Under the pieces are notes generated by a model that did no database searches, had not been told where the DNA came from, and worked only from the letters and a program-made list of their open reading frames with translations. Shown one piece after another: positions 32,215 to 42,439 of a stretch of DNA of 64,000 nt. Made by a program: the position numbers and the translations under genes. The DNA is from Norana najaformis. Its lineage: Eukaryota > Annelida > Clitellata > Crassiclitellata > Hormogastridae. How positions within the stretch are numbered: the stretch's first letter is position 1; each line of letters opens with the position of its first letter. The stretch is from NCBI GenBank assembly GCA_964023275.1, contig OZ029914.1, positions 15,226,308 through 15,290,307 of the forward strand, read 5' to 3'.

Positions 32215-35200
32215 TTAAATTTTACTTCGCACGACGTTCAGGATATCGGAGAGTTTCAAATTCTTGCATTTATTTTCTCTGAGATCCTTGAAATCAGCTG
32301 GAACCACCCCTTTATGTAATGCTATATCTCGGTGTAACTCTTGAAAAAACCAGCGCATTAATTCGTCAAATGTCGTTATGCAATGCACGTCAAATTTCCA
32401 ATCGCTAAAATGGTTTCGTTTTGCTTCTGACCAAATCATGCCTTCGCCCTCTTGATATTCTGCAAAGTAAACACGCGCATTATCCGGCAGGTTGTGACAT
32501 GCTGAACTAATCAGCTTCTCTGTGTATCTGTTTCTTACACCCTTGAGTCCCGATGGCTGATGGCATGAATGGTGAGTTTCCATTTCTGGAACCTTGTCTT
32601 TTTCTAACAGATGATCTCGAGAACCCCAGCATAGAGCTCCACACCAATAGCAATGCTCAGTGCATCCTAATCTGCGCATTATCTCCGAGTCGTCGGAAGC
32701 TAACGGAAAAACAACATTTTCTCTGTTGTCTAATTTGTAAAAAGACTCTAATTTGCGTTCTATACTGGTTTTGAATGCTTCAGAATCACAATCTTTTGCA
32801 TCAAGTTTGCTGTAGTACTGATCATCGGCAGCCTTTATGTATTCCTTAACAATTCCGTTGATATCGGCTTCTGAAGTGGAATTTGAAATTTTCTGCACTA
32901 AGCGGTTTAATTCCGCTTTCACTGTAGATTCATAAATGTTCATAACTCTATCCTTGTCATCAAAAGAGTCAATTCGCTGTTTGTACCATTTCTGAATTTC
33001 ATATTTTGGATTGTCGAAGTGCTGTAAAGCTCTCTGCTTCTTTCCTTCTGCAACCTCTTTAGCCAGTTCCTCAAAGTAGCATAATCTCACTTTTTCACTA
33101 TTCGTGGTCCATGACATATCTTTAATAAATTGAACTTTTCCCTCGTAACCTGCTTGGATAGCCCGTTTTTTCACTGCATTGCATAACTTCGTCGCTACTA
33201 CTTTTCCTTCCCCTGCGCTCGAGAATCCAGACTTCAATCTGGTCTCAATTTCTGTCATATAATCATGTTTCTTTTGTTGTAAGATTTCACTTGGTTTATT
33301 CTGATTATCCCAAAGCTTCTGCAGATGCACCATCTGCCTCTTGAATTGCTGTAAAGCAAAAATTTGAAGTTTCATCTTAAATGTATCCTGTAGTTTCATA
33401 CGAAGTCTGTCTTCAAAACATTTAATTGCATCGGGAAATGCGGTTTTAATATCACCCACCATCGCTTCTTCGAAGTCCAATCCAGTCTTAGTGAAGTTCA
33501 CACATCTACTTCCGAATACACCTTCAATCAATTGGTTTACTGTGCTCATCAAATTGTTCATTTGATCTTCACTAAGCAGACGTGTAAAATGATGATTTTT
33601 TACCATGTCCCAAATATGCAGAATGGCTTTTGAAATGGCTAGGTTTTCATACGTTATTTCGATTTTGAAGTCCTTCAAGATAGTTGGCAGTACTCCACTA
33701 TATTCTCGTTGCAGAGTTTGATTTAACTTTGTTTCTAAGTCGGGTTCACTTTCCATACCGGCTGCAATATCCTGAAGATATTCCCAAATGTTGTTTGTAA
33801 TTTTTTTTTGTTCTGCTGCAGAATAAATTCCGTTTGGTCTTTTCAGCAACGCTTCTTTGAGTTCTGTTGTTATTAGACTTGAAAAATCAGAAAAACAACC
33901 TTGCCTGACGAGTGACCCATCGAACGCCTGACTAAGCATCTTCATTGTAATCTCATGGAGTCTAGCATTGTACTTTTCTAAGGAACGCTTAGTGTCCTCT
34001 CTCCATTCGCTGTTGTTGATTTCTTCTAACAGAACAGCGTGACTGTCGTTAAACTGTCTGCAGGGTTCACAGTTACTGGGACACGCGTGCGGAATTAGTC
34101 GCATTTGTTGTTCTATATCTTCTAAAAGACTTTGTCGATGCATCGAATCTGTTCGTGTTTTTCGCTTATCTGCTATCTGAGAGCTGATCTCCTCTCTTAT
34201 ATTCTTCGCAAAGATTTCTCTGTGGCATCGAATCGCTCGATCAAGTAGCTCTTTTACTTTCGCAATTTTCTTCTCAAAATATAGAAAGTCAGTAATCTGC
34301 TTAACATTCTTAAAATTCAGGGCAAAGTTTTCTTCTTGTACACATGCCCAGTAGCTTTCGAAATGATTGCACCATCGTTCGAATGAGCTTTTGTTTTCGG
34401 AAATTTTGCTTCGTTCTAAAATTGTTTCCAGCAAGCTTACTACGTCATCATGGTAGCTTTCAGATGGTGGTGAATTAACACTAGAGCCATCTTTGAAGGG
34501 ACCAAAATGTTGAAATAAATCGCCGGAATGAATACGAGCAGTTAGTTCAGCCAAACATTCCGCTGAAGCCGATCCTATTTCCACATCGTTCTTGCTGATA
34601 AGTTCGAATGCTTTATTTATGGCCTCGCAAAACTGACCTTTCGCCTGATCAATTTTAGATATATTACGCTCTTGTAAATGCTGGACCATGAGAATGTCTG
34701 GTTTAATTCCTCCTCCTCTTAGGCGAGCCATAGCTACAATTGCTATCTGTAGGATCTCTGTCATTTCTGTCATTCCTTCGCCAAGAATATTCACGATCGT
34801 AAGATTGCTAACACCCATAGCGTATGTTGCCATTAGTCTATCTTTTTGACTTGCGTTAGGATCATTCAGCTTCTCCGGCGAGGACAAACCTTCCGTGTCG
34901 ATAAGAATAACGGCATCATATCCATGTGAGGCTCTCAGTGCTTCCTCTAGAAATATCATTCTCATGAAAAGACCTCGGCTGCATCGTCCTACGGAAACAG
35001 CAAATCTACATGAAAACAAAGCATTTAACAGAGTCGATTTCCCTGAGGATTGCAATCCAATTATGCTGATTACAAACACCTTTAAGTTGGACAATTTCTT
35101 CAAAACACTATCGCCAATAGCTTTAATCCAGATCTGTTGTATTTTACCTGAATCACCATTAAGCATCTCAATGGCGTGTCCATTAATGAGTAGGTCTGCA

Positions 35201-36912
35201 AAATGATTTGGTAGATCACGTACTGCTGCAAAGTCACCTAAGTCTGCAACTCCCAAACTGTTTTCATACAGATGACCCAGTGTCCTAAAGAAGTGTTCCT
35301 GCCCTAAGTTCATGTTATCAACTTTATTCATTGCTGCTTTCAGCTCCTGCTGGACTTTTCTCAGATCTGCTTTGATTTGTATGTCTTCGGCATTACCGTC
35401 AGTTGTGTTGTTGGGAGCCTTAACTATGCGTCGCAATTTCCCGTTGGCTTCACTTACTTCTGCTCTTGCTGTCATTGATTCTCTTGCTGAAATTTGAGAT
35501 AGGTTTGTTTCCAAATGTGTCAGATACTTTTTAACATCTTTCGTTGGAAGACTGACTATATACAATGTTAATTTTATCAGACGCTTCAGAGTGTAATCCC
35601 ATTTAGAATGTTCTTTAATATCAGCACTCATCAAAAGCTGCTTTATATTAAAAGAACCATGGTTTCTCACAGTGGTAACAATTTCTTCTGATTCCTTGCA
35701 GTGTAAGGGTTCGGAATACCTCAATGATTCATATGGATGATAAGTCTCTTCAATGCTCGCAGATGCTGCTTTACTGTTAACACTTAGACTGTCTTGTAGT
35801 AAGCATCTCATCGTGTGCAGGGTATCATCACTTGACAACAACTCAGTTCGAATTGTATTTGTATAATTCTCTTCATCTACATTTCCATTAGGATCAACCA
35901 GGACACTGATAATGGTTTTGCTTTTAATACAATGTTTCAATTTGTCCCACTGTTTCTGAGTAAAATCTGGCATCAAAAACACAATAAATGAGGAAACATA
36001 CTTCTCTAAATACTTTAGCGTCTCTGAATGCCGAAGGGCGCTTCCATGAAGATTTGCTAAAATTGCGACTTCTGTATTGCCCCTGTAGTACTCAAACATC
36101 GTTGTTTTCCATGTGGGATTACTACACGTCTCTTGTGTTAACCAAACAATCTCCACAGCGCCATCAAGAGTACATGGTCTACCAAATCTGCTTCCGGCTT
36201 CGCCTTTTGAAGAAAACATGAACTGTTTGCTCATCAGTTGGTTAAGTATCGTACTTTTTCCAATTTTGTTTGTACCAAGTCGTATCGCTGCAACCATTCG
36301 AAATGGACTTGAAAACAAATTGTTCTCAGCAATTTGGCCGGGAGTGGATTCCCACTTTATGACAGTATTCTGGATGATTGGAACCGTTACAATATATTTG
36401 TCATCCTCGTGAATATCTTGAATGATCAGTGGCATTGCCATGGGAAATTTTGAGATTATCCGCAAGATATCGTGTGCCACGATGCAGTCAACGATGTTTA
36501 TGAGGTACGTTATGCAGTCCAATCTAGAGACTGGATAAACTGATTCTTCACATGTGTTTGATCTCTGAAGTGTTATGGTGCAAGTGGCTGTTGACTGATG
36601 GTCACCTACAACTTCTTTCTGCTTCTGCTTTCGAATCACCAAACCTGCTATATTTTGAGCTGTGAGAACATAGCCATTCCACATCTTGATCCGTTGTATT
36701 AAGTAAGGGAACGCAAGACGCCAGAACTGATTTATATCATCTTCTGTTATGTGAGGCTTTACAATCATTTGTTGGATTTTTGAATATGCTTCATCCTTCA
36801 ACATATGTGTCAGTTTTCTTTCCACGAGTTCCTTCATTTGGTGACGAAACCCGTAGTAAGGGGAAGCTGGATCGCCTGACTTGCAACCTTTAATAATCAA
36901 CATAACAATCAT
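32215..36912 (-). CDS. Very large GVIN/URGCP-type GTPase, copy 1
   Basis: A 1565-residue uninterrupted frame. Residues about 150-345 form the N-terminal G-like domain of GVIN/URGCP proteins (KFPMAMPLII, P-loop GTNKIGKST at 213-221, then VEIVWLTQETCS and ILANLHG). Residues about 600-860 form the main dynamin-like G domain: G1 GLQSSGKST at 619-627, switch block GRCSRG, G3 DTEG at 672-675, and NILGEGMTEMTEILQ. A long helical region follows (about 860-1430) with ENFALNFKNV and FSSAGEGKVVATKL. The C-terminus carries the Cys/His block CTEHCYWCGALCWG and HHSCHQPSGLKG, conserved in the family. Vertebrate members are interferon-induced cytosolic or nuclear proteins of poorly known mechanism, usually encoded by one giant exon, as here. 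The ATG at 36912 is the first in frame; an upstream exon cannot be excluded. A distinct paralogue lies at 57926-62013. Confidence 0.88.
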   Translation of the reverse strand: MIVMLIIKGCKSGDPASPYYGFRHQMKELVERKLTHMLKDEAYSKIQQMIVKPHITEDDINQFWRLAFPYLIQRIKMWNGYVLTAQNIAGLVIRKQKQKEVVGDHQSTATCTITLQRSNTCEESVYPVSRLDCITYLINIVDCIVAHDILRIISKFPMAMPLIIQDIHEDDKYIVTVPIIQNTVIKWESTPGQIAENNLFSSPFRMVAAIRLGTNKIGKSTILNQLMSKQFMFSSKGEAGSRFGRPCTLDGAVEIVWLTQETCSNPTWKTTMFEYYRGNTEVAILANLHGSALRHSETLKYLEKYVSSFIVFLMPDFTQKQWDKLKHCIKSKTIISVLVDPNGNVDEENYTNTIRTELLSSDDTLHTMRCLLQDSLSVNSKAASASIEETYHPYESLRYSEPLHCKESEEIVTTVRNHGSFNIKQLLMSADIKEHSKWDYTLKRLIKLTLYIVSLPTKDVKKYLTHLETNLSQISARESMTARAEVSEANGKLRRIVKAPNNTTDGNAEDIQIKADLRKVQQELKAAMNKVDNMNLGQEHFFRTLGHLYENSLGVADLGDFAAVRDLPNHFADLLINGHAIEMLNGDSGKIQQIWIKAIGDSVLKKLSNLKVFVISIIGLQSSGKSTLLNALFSCRFAVSVGRCSRGLFMRMIFLEEALRASHGYDAVILIDTEGLSSPEKLNDPNASQKDRLMATYAMGVSNLTIVNILGEGMTEMTEILQIAIVAMARLRGGGIKPDILMVQHLQERNISKIDQAKGQFCEAINKAFELISKNDVEIGSASAECLAELTARIHSGDLFQHFGPFKDGSSVNSPPSESYHDDVVSLLETILERSKISENKSSFERWCNHFESYWACVQEENFALNFKNVKQITDFLYFEKKIAKVKELLDRAIRCHREIFAKNIREEISSQIADKRKTRTDSMHRQSLLEDIEQQMRLIPHACPSNCEPCRQFNDSHAVLLEEINNSEWREDTKRSLEKYNARLHEITMKMLSQAFDGSLVRQGCFSDFSSLITTELKEALLKRPNGIYSAAEQKKITNNIWEYLQDIAAGMESEPDLETKLNQTLQREYSGVLPTILKDFKIEITYENLAISKAILHIWDMVKNHHFTRLLSEDQMNNLMSTVNQLIEGVFGSRCVNFTKTGLDFEEAMVGDIKTAFPDAIKCFEDRLRMKLQDTFKMKLQIFALQQFKRQMVHLQKLWDNQNKPSEILQQKKHDYMTEIETRLKSGFSSAGEGKVVATKLCNAVKKRAIQAGYEGKVQFIKDMSWTTNSEKVRLCYFEELAKEVAEGKKQRALQHFDNPKYEIQKWYKQRIDSFDDKDRVMNIYESTVKAELNRLVQKISNSTSEADINGIVKEYIKAADDQYYSKLDAKDCDSEAFKTSIERKLESFYKLDNRENVVFPLASDDSEIMRRLGCTEHCYWCGALCWGSRDHLLEKDKVPEMETHHSCHQPSGLKGVRNRYTEKLISSACHNLPDNARVYFAEYQEGEGMIWSEAKRNHFSDWKFDVHCITTFDELMRWFFQELHRDIALHKGVVPADFKDLRENKCKNLKLSDILNVVRSKI

Positions 36913-37179
36913 CCACGAAATTAATGTTTTAGGTATATATTTCCTTTATAAAATAAATAAGATTGCCAAGGTAGTTCAGCCAATGTTAACGGCCAGATGG
37001 CTTAAGTCTAGAAAGCACCCGCTTTATCATCCGCTGTAGGCTTACATCCACAACTTTGACTAATTAACTTAAAATTTGAAACTTCAACAATGTAATTTTC
37101 ATAATTTTAGTTGGCTTTAAATTTCACAGATTCGCCTACAGGCCAGTTGCCTCGATCGATTTTTTGCGCACGATGAATT
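36913..37179. promoter_or_regulatory. Upstream region of GVIN-like gene 1
   Basis: AT-rich. A TATA-like ttttataaagg lies on the minus strand about 35-45 bases before the ATG. That is too close for a normal 5' UTR, so it is only a weak promoter candidate. I see no immune-type response element. Confidence 0.2.
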
Positions 37180-38330
37180 AATTATTCGACGCCGCTTTTG
37201 TAGAGATGAGCCTGACCCCTGAGGTTCTAAAAGATCTGTTGCCTGTGCTAGGGTTGGTGTTCAAGCGCATTTTCTTGAGTAGTGTGAATAGTTTTTTCAT
37301 CAAGCGCCGCAGGTGAGGTCAATGCAGCTTTAGTCCGGGTAATCGACAGGATATCCTTATTCAGACCCTACTGGGTACCATCGACCACTTGGACAGCGTA
37401 TATAAACCCAAAGGAAGCCTTCGACCAGGTGGGTAGAGCGGTGCTGTTAGTTTCATGACAGTTAGAGACTTTCACCGCCGGCATTGCAATTTACCTCGTG
37501 CGTTGTCCTGTAGGCCTAGATCGACACTTAAAGTTGCGCACGAGTGCAGCGTGATACATAATAATGGTTCGTGATCGATATTGCTGTGAGGCAGGGCAGC
37601 CTTAGACCCAAGATCTCTTTGCAGTGTCAATGGTCAAAATCATGGAGACCACGATCACATCGGCATGCTGGGCGTATCCATTGAGCTGAAGCCTTTATCG
37701 AGCTTTATTTTGCCGACAATGTCTCACTGGTAACAGAAATGTTGGAAGATCTTAAACTGGCTCTGGCAGTCAGCTGAGGAAGTAAGAGCTGTAGGACTGG
37801 AAATGAACTAGGATGAAACTAAATTCCATACTATCACAGAGTGTGTCCAGTGTCTGCTCGTATATAATCTATTATTGAGATCATGGTAGAATTTTCTAAA
37901 AACTTCACCTATCTCGAAAGTCAGACAGTTTGCCAATGGTGCCTCCGACCGTGAGGTTTGGCTCCCTCCGGCCAGGTCGTCTCCCTTGATAAGAAATTTA
38001 GCACTCCAGCATTGAGCTCAAAACTAAGCTCAAACTTTACATACCACGTATTTCCGACGCTGCTGTACGGTTTTGAGAGCTGAGCGACCACAGAGACCCT
38101 AAACATGAAACCTAATTAATGTCTTCAACATGTGTTGCTCTGTAGGATCTTCGAAATCTGGTACATACACCACATCACCTAAAAGGAATCAGGATCAAGA
38201 CGGCAACCGTACTAGTTTCTGTCGTCGTCCGAAGGTTCTCTAGATTATGTTGCCCGAACTCCACATCAGAAGAGTGATAGAGAAGCCTTGCTGCGATAAA
38301 TCAAACCCTCGAGACTGCAGGCCACAAATA
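37180..38330 (+). mobile_element. Old degraded LINE reverse transcriptase
   Basis: Scattered plus-strand pieces in several frames: INPKEAFDQVGRAVL (about 37400, the AFD box), ADNVSLVTEMLEDLKLALA (about 37710-37765, the catalytic box with DN for DD), EEVRAVGLEMN then DETKFHTITE, VEFSKNFTYLES (about 37890) and KLKLYIPRISDAAV (about 38030). Many stops and frameshifts. Clade not determined; the KNFTYL block suggests a family other than the CR1/L2 copies in this window. Confidence 0.65.
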
Positions 38331-38632
38331 TCAGAGCCAGAGCCAGACTTACAAATATCATTTACATAGTCGGTGAGAGACATAGTTGACCAGAATAATC
38401 GCATCGTTCATGCGGTGTTGTGTTCCATACTGCACGTGAAAAGATCCCGGTGGATACTGCTGCGCTCTCTTATGTTCAACTTTATAGAGATAGTACATAC
38501 AAATCTACATTCTTAATCTGATCAGCATGCTAATTAAATGTATTTCGTTGTAACATCCCAAATAAAGGCTAACAAACTTGTGCTACACCTTGAAGTGCAA
38601 CATAGACAGTACGTTTACATGAAACTGAATCT

Positions 38633-41600
38633 TTATAGATAAGCCAACAACATAAATTTATAGTATAACCTACCTGCACAACCGTAAGCGCCATTTGGAA
38701 GTAGTCTTTCAGGTGAACACAACTCTTGATGGCGTTGCAACTCTTCAAATTTTACACGGAGTTCATTTATTGCTAAACAGATGTCTACAGAAGACTTGTG
38801 CGTTTTCAACCCAAAGCACTGTCTCTTGAACGAACACAAATTAACTAGATGTTTATCAAGTTCTTTCTTCATTTCCATTCTCGTTTTTAATCGATTCTCC
38901 TTTGGCGAACACAAGTCTTCAAATGCATGACTGTGACCTATGTTTCTATTCGCTTTTTGCACACTTTCAATTTCCAAGCCTTTGGTTTCTAGCTCAAGTT
39001 TTGTGACATCACCTTGCTGTAACCATGAGTCTACATTTTCAAGACAGGCATCAATGTCACTCAGAAAACCTTCTGCGACCGTGCAGGCAAACTGGCAAAT
39101 GTGTGAACTGTGCTCCTTATTGAGACATTTCATGCAGATTACTTGCTCGCAGGTAACGCAGTAAAACTGTAGCTGCTTCCCTGTGTGAACACTACAAGTG
39201 CGTCGGAGTTTCCCTTTCTGCTGCATCTGTTCACCCAAGGCAACAACCTGATGGTCTCTGAACAACTTCTGTCTTAAATGCGAGCGATTGCACTCGTCAC
39301 ATTGATTCTCTTCGCAATCGATACAGTATAACGTAGCCTTTGAAATATCAGTTGTCTGATTTGCGCAATTTCCGGCGCACATGTCACATAATGTTTCAGT
39401 TTCATCTTTCATTTTAGATATGTTCATCTTTATCTGGTCATCTATCGGAACGATAACATGATTTCTGAATAAAGTCTGTTTTTTATGTTCGTTGTTGCAG
39501 CTGTAACACTGATTTTCCTCGCAATCGATGCAGCGCAATGTACCTGCAGTCCGTGTTTTTCCGAGTTCACCGTTTTCTGCACATATATCACAGACTATCT
39601 CTAAAGTAGCCATCATTTTCACGTTTACTAATGTTTCTTTCATCTGACTATCAAGTAGAACTATTTGATGGTTTTTAAATAATCTCTGTCTTTTGTGTTC
39701 CTTGCTGCAGTCCTCGCATTGATTTTCATTGCATTCAGTGCAACGATAAGTAGCAGCTATGTTTTCTTTTCCTTTTTCATTGCTTTCTGCGCAGACATCG
39801 CACAATAAATACACTTCAGCTGATTTGGCCATTTCTTTTGACTTTGTCATTTTTTCTCTCATTTGGTCATCTAGAGGCACACATTCGTGGTTTTTGCACA
39901 ATCTCTGTCTTTTGTGTTGCGTGCAACAGTCGTCACATTGGTTTTCATTGCATTCAGTGCAACGATACGTAGCAGCTATGTTTTCTTTTCCTTTTTCATT
40001 GCTTTCTGCGCAGACATCGCACAATAAATACACTTCAGCTGATTTGGCCATTTCTTTTGACTTTGTCATTTTTTCTCTCATTTGGTCATCTAGAGGCACA
40101 CATTTGTGGTTTTTGCACAATCTCTGTCTTTTGTGTTGCCTGCAACAGTCGTCACATTGGTTTTCATTGCATTCAGTGCAACGATACGTAGCAGCTATGT
40201 TTTCTTTTCCTTTTTCATTGCTTTCTGCGCAGACATCGCACAATAAATACACTTCAGCTGATTTGGCCATTTCTTTTGACTTTGTCATTTTTTCTCTCAT
40301 TTGGTCATCTAGAGGCACACATTTGTGGTTTTTGCACAATCTCTGTCTTTTGTGTTGCCTGCAACAGTCGTCACATTGGTTTTCATTGCAATCAGTGCAA
40401 CGATACGTAGCAGCTATGTTTTCTTTTCCTTTTTCATTGCTTTCTGCACAAACATCACAGAATATATCCATATTAGTTGAGCTAGCCATTTCTTTCATTT
40501 TTATTAATTTATCTTTCAGTTGATCATCCAGTAACACTATTTGATGGTTCTTCCACAACCTCTGTCTTTTGTGTTGCGTGCAACAGTCGTCACATTGGTT
40601 TTCATTGCAATCAGTGCAACGATACGTAGCAGCTATGTTTTCTTTTCCTTTTTCATTGCTTTCTGCACAAACATCACAGAATATATCCATATTAGTTGAG
40701 CTAGCCATTTCTTTCATTTTTATTAATTTATCTTTCAGTTGATCATCCAGTAACACTATTTGATGGTTCTTCCACAACCTCTGTCTTTTGTGTTGCGTGC
40801 AACAGTCGTCACATTGGTTTTCATTGCAATCAGTGCAACGATACGTAGCAGCTATGTTTTCTTTTCCTTTTTCATTGCTTTCTGCGCAGACATCGCACAA
40901 TAAATACACTTCAGCTGATTTGGCCATTTCTTTTGACTTTGTCATTTTTTCTCTCATTTGGTCATCTAGAGGCACACATTTGTGGTTTTTGCACAATCTC
41001 TGTCTTTTGTGTTGCCTGCAACAGTCGTCACATTGGTTTTCATTGCAATCAGTGCAACGATACGTAGCAGCTATGTTTTCTTTTCCTTTTTCATTGCTTT
41101 CTGCACAAACATCACAGAATATATCCATATTAGTTGAGCTAGCCATTTCTTTCATTTTTATTAATTTATCTTTCAGTTGATCATCCAGTAACACTATTTG
41201 ATGGTTCTTCCACAACCTCTGTCTTTTGTGTTGCCTGCTGCAGTCGTCACATTGGTTTTCAGTACAATCAATGCAATGTAGTGTTGCTGCTGATATCATA
41301 CCTGTTTCGCTCTCATTATTTTCAATGCAGACGTCACAAAAAATTGTCGCATCCATAGTTTTTTCCAGGTTTTCCTTTTGCAGTAGTTTTTCCTTTAAGT
41401 GATTCTCCAATGGAATAGTTGTTTGAGTTTTGCACAGTCGTTTTCTCTTTTGTTCTGTGCTGCACTCTTCACAATGATTTTCTTTGCAATCCATATAATG
41501 TAAAGTAGCATCAGATACTCTTTGAGACCCTTCCAAATTGTTTAGTGTACAGACATCACATAAAATATTAGTCTCTTCTGGTTTTGTTATATCTGTTGTT

Positions 41601-42091
41601 TCTAGGAGTTGTTCTTTCATCTGATCATCTAATGCAACATTTTGATGTACTTCTTCAAAGCTGTGGACATCTAGCACACGGCTGCAGTGCCCACACGGGT
41701 TATAATTCCCGCAATGCATCGTAGACGCTAGGAATTTAGCTCCTACACTTTCAGTGTTTTCTAAGGATGCCCCGTGCTTCACAGGTCTTTCTATTTCTCT
41801 TTCTTCGATGTTTATAGAATTTCTGGAAGAAGTTAGTTTCTTTGATAATTCGACAAGCTCGTAAATCGTTGCATTCCGAGGTAATTCATTCAGTCCTCCT
41901 GAAGGAATGTCAAATGACTTTCTACATAGAGCACATTGCGCCTTATTTCTTGATTGAGTCTTTTCCAAGCAATTTAAACAAAATGTATGAGCACATGGCA
42001 ACATCCGTGGATCATCGAATGCATCAATGCAAATGGAGCATAGCGTCATATCATTTAATGTATCGAATGCATCCTCTTCTTTACAAGCCAT
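38633..42091 (-). CDS. RING finger protein with 11 tandem B-box-like repeats (TRIM-like)
   Basis: 1152-codon frame starting at an ATG in good context. Residues 18-56 are a C3HC4 RING (CSIC, CAHTFCLNC, CALC), the E2-binding module of ubiquitin ligases. From about 178 to 965 come 11 repeats of 64-74 residues, each CDVC, RCTDC, QCDDC then QHKRQR and KNH, a B-box-type zinc-ligand order followed by a charged helix. A degenerate repeat precedes them (125-177). Residues 966-1002 are a canonical B-box 2 (CSVHTGKQLQFYC, CEQVICMKC, H and H), followed by a predicted coiled coil. The exon probably ends at 38674 with donor gtaggt inside codon 1140 or so (GAYGCA-G); the 12 residues and stop beyond it would then be intronic. 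So a further exon is expected. Normal TRIMs have one or two B-boxes. The protein is probably a cytosolic E3 scaffold with antiviral-type function; that is inference. Confidence 0.85.
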   Translation of the reverse strand: MACKEEDAFDTLNDMTLCSICIDAFDDPRMLPCAHTFCLNCLEKTQSRNKAQCALCRKSFDIPSGGLNELPRNATIYELVELSKKLTSSRNSINIEEREIERPVKHGASLENTESVGAKFLASTMHCGNYNPCGHCSRVLDVHSFEEVHQNVALDDQMKEQLLETTDITKPEETNILCDVCTLNNLEGSQRVSDATLHYMDCKENHCEECSTEQKRKRLCKTQTTIPLENHLKEKLLQKENLEKTMDATIFCDVCIENNESETGMISAATLHCIDCTENQCDDCSRQHKRQRLWKNHQIVLLDDQLKDKLIKMKEMASSTNMDIFCDVCAESNEKGKENIAATYRCTDCNENQCDDCCRQHKRQRLCKNHKCVPLDDQMREKMTKSKEMAKSAEVYLLCDVCAESNEKGKENIAATYRCTDCNENQCDDCCTQHKRQRLWKNHQIVLLDDQLKDKLIKMKEMASSTNMDIFCDVCAESNEKGKENIAATYRCTDCNENQCDDCCTQHKRQRLWKNHQIVLLDDQLKDKLIKMKEMASSTNMDIFCDVCAESNEKGKENIAATYRCTDCNENQCDDCCRQHKRQRLCKNHKCVPLDDQMREKMTKSKEMAKSAEVYLLCDVCAESNEKGKENIAATYRCTECNENQCDDCCRQHKRQRLCKNHKCVPLDDQMREKMTKSKEMAKSAEVYLLCDVCAESNEKGKENIAATYRCTECNENQCDDCCTQHKRQRLCKNHECVPLDDQMREKMTKSKEMAKSAEVYLLCDVCAESNEKGKENIAATYRCTECNENQCEDCSKEHKRQRLFKNHQIVLLDSQMKETLVNVKMMATLEIVCDICAENGELGKTRTAGTLRCIDCEENQCYSCNNEHKKQTLFRNHVIVPIDDQIKMNISKMKDETETLCDMCAGNCANQTTDISKATLYCIDCEENQCDECNRSHLRQKLFRDHQVVALGEQMQQKGKLRRTCSVHTGKQLQFYCVTCEQVICMKCLNKEHSSHICQFACTVAEGFLSDIDACLENVDSWLQQGDVTKLELETKGLEIESVQKANRNIGHSHAFEDLCSPKENRLKTRMEMKKELDKHLVNLCSFKRQCFGLKTHKSSVDICLAINELRVKFEELQRHQELCSPERLLPNGAYGCAGRLYYKFMLLAYL
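39803..41116 (-). repeat. Six near-identical 219-bp repeats inside the RING gene
   Basis: Repeats 3-8 of the B-box array are exactly 219 bp each and almost identical in DNA, while repeats 1-2 and 9-11 are clearly diverged. Two unit endings alternate: type a (CKNHKCVPLDDQ and VYLL) and type b (WKNHQIVLLDDQ and MDIF), in the order a, b, b, a, a, a, with repeat 2 also of type b. This is the mark of recent unequal crossing-over or gene conversion. The long antisense frames at 39759-40523 and 40788-41180 are shadows of it. Confidence 0.9.
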
Positions 42092-42439
42092 GAGGGTATG
42101 TTACCTTTAAAATTTCCCCGTAAGATGGAACATTCTAAAAAACACACAAAACCGAACATTCAGAACCTAAATAAAAGGCAATTATGCATTGTAACGTTTA
42201 TGCTATGCTAGTTTCTTGTGTGTTAACAAACTATGCATGACACGTTTCAATAAAATTATAAAGATTTACTGCTCAGAACCATACTGATTATTGCAAATGA
42301 GTGTGCTACTAGAAAACAAGCATACAAAATGGCGAATAGAGGCGTACTTCTCGTGTGTTGTTATTAAATTCCAAGTTTAATTGGGACTATACAATATTAC
42401 AATATTATACACGATTCTACTCCTCCGTCGATTCGAGCG
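42092..42439. other. Upstream region of the RING gene
   Basis: About 350 bp of AT-rich DNA between the RING gene start (minus strand) and a plus-strand LINE. No TATA or other motif stands out. Confidence 0.3.

Noticed and set aside
39759-41180. Long plus-strand open frames with Ser/Phe-rich repeats
   Set aside because: They are the antisense of the B-box array; the repeats, codon bias and domain signal all lie on the minus strand.
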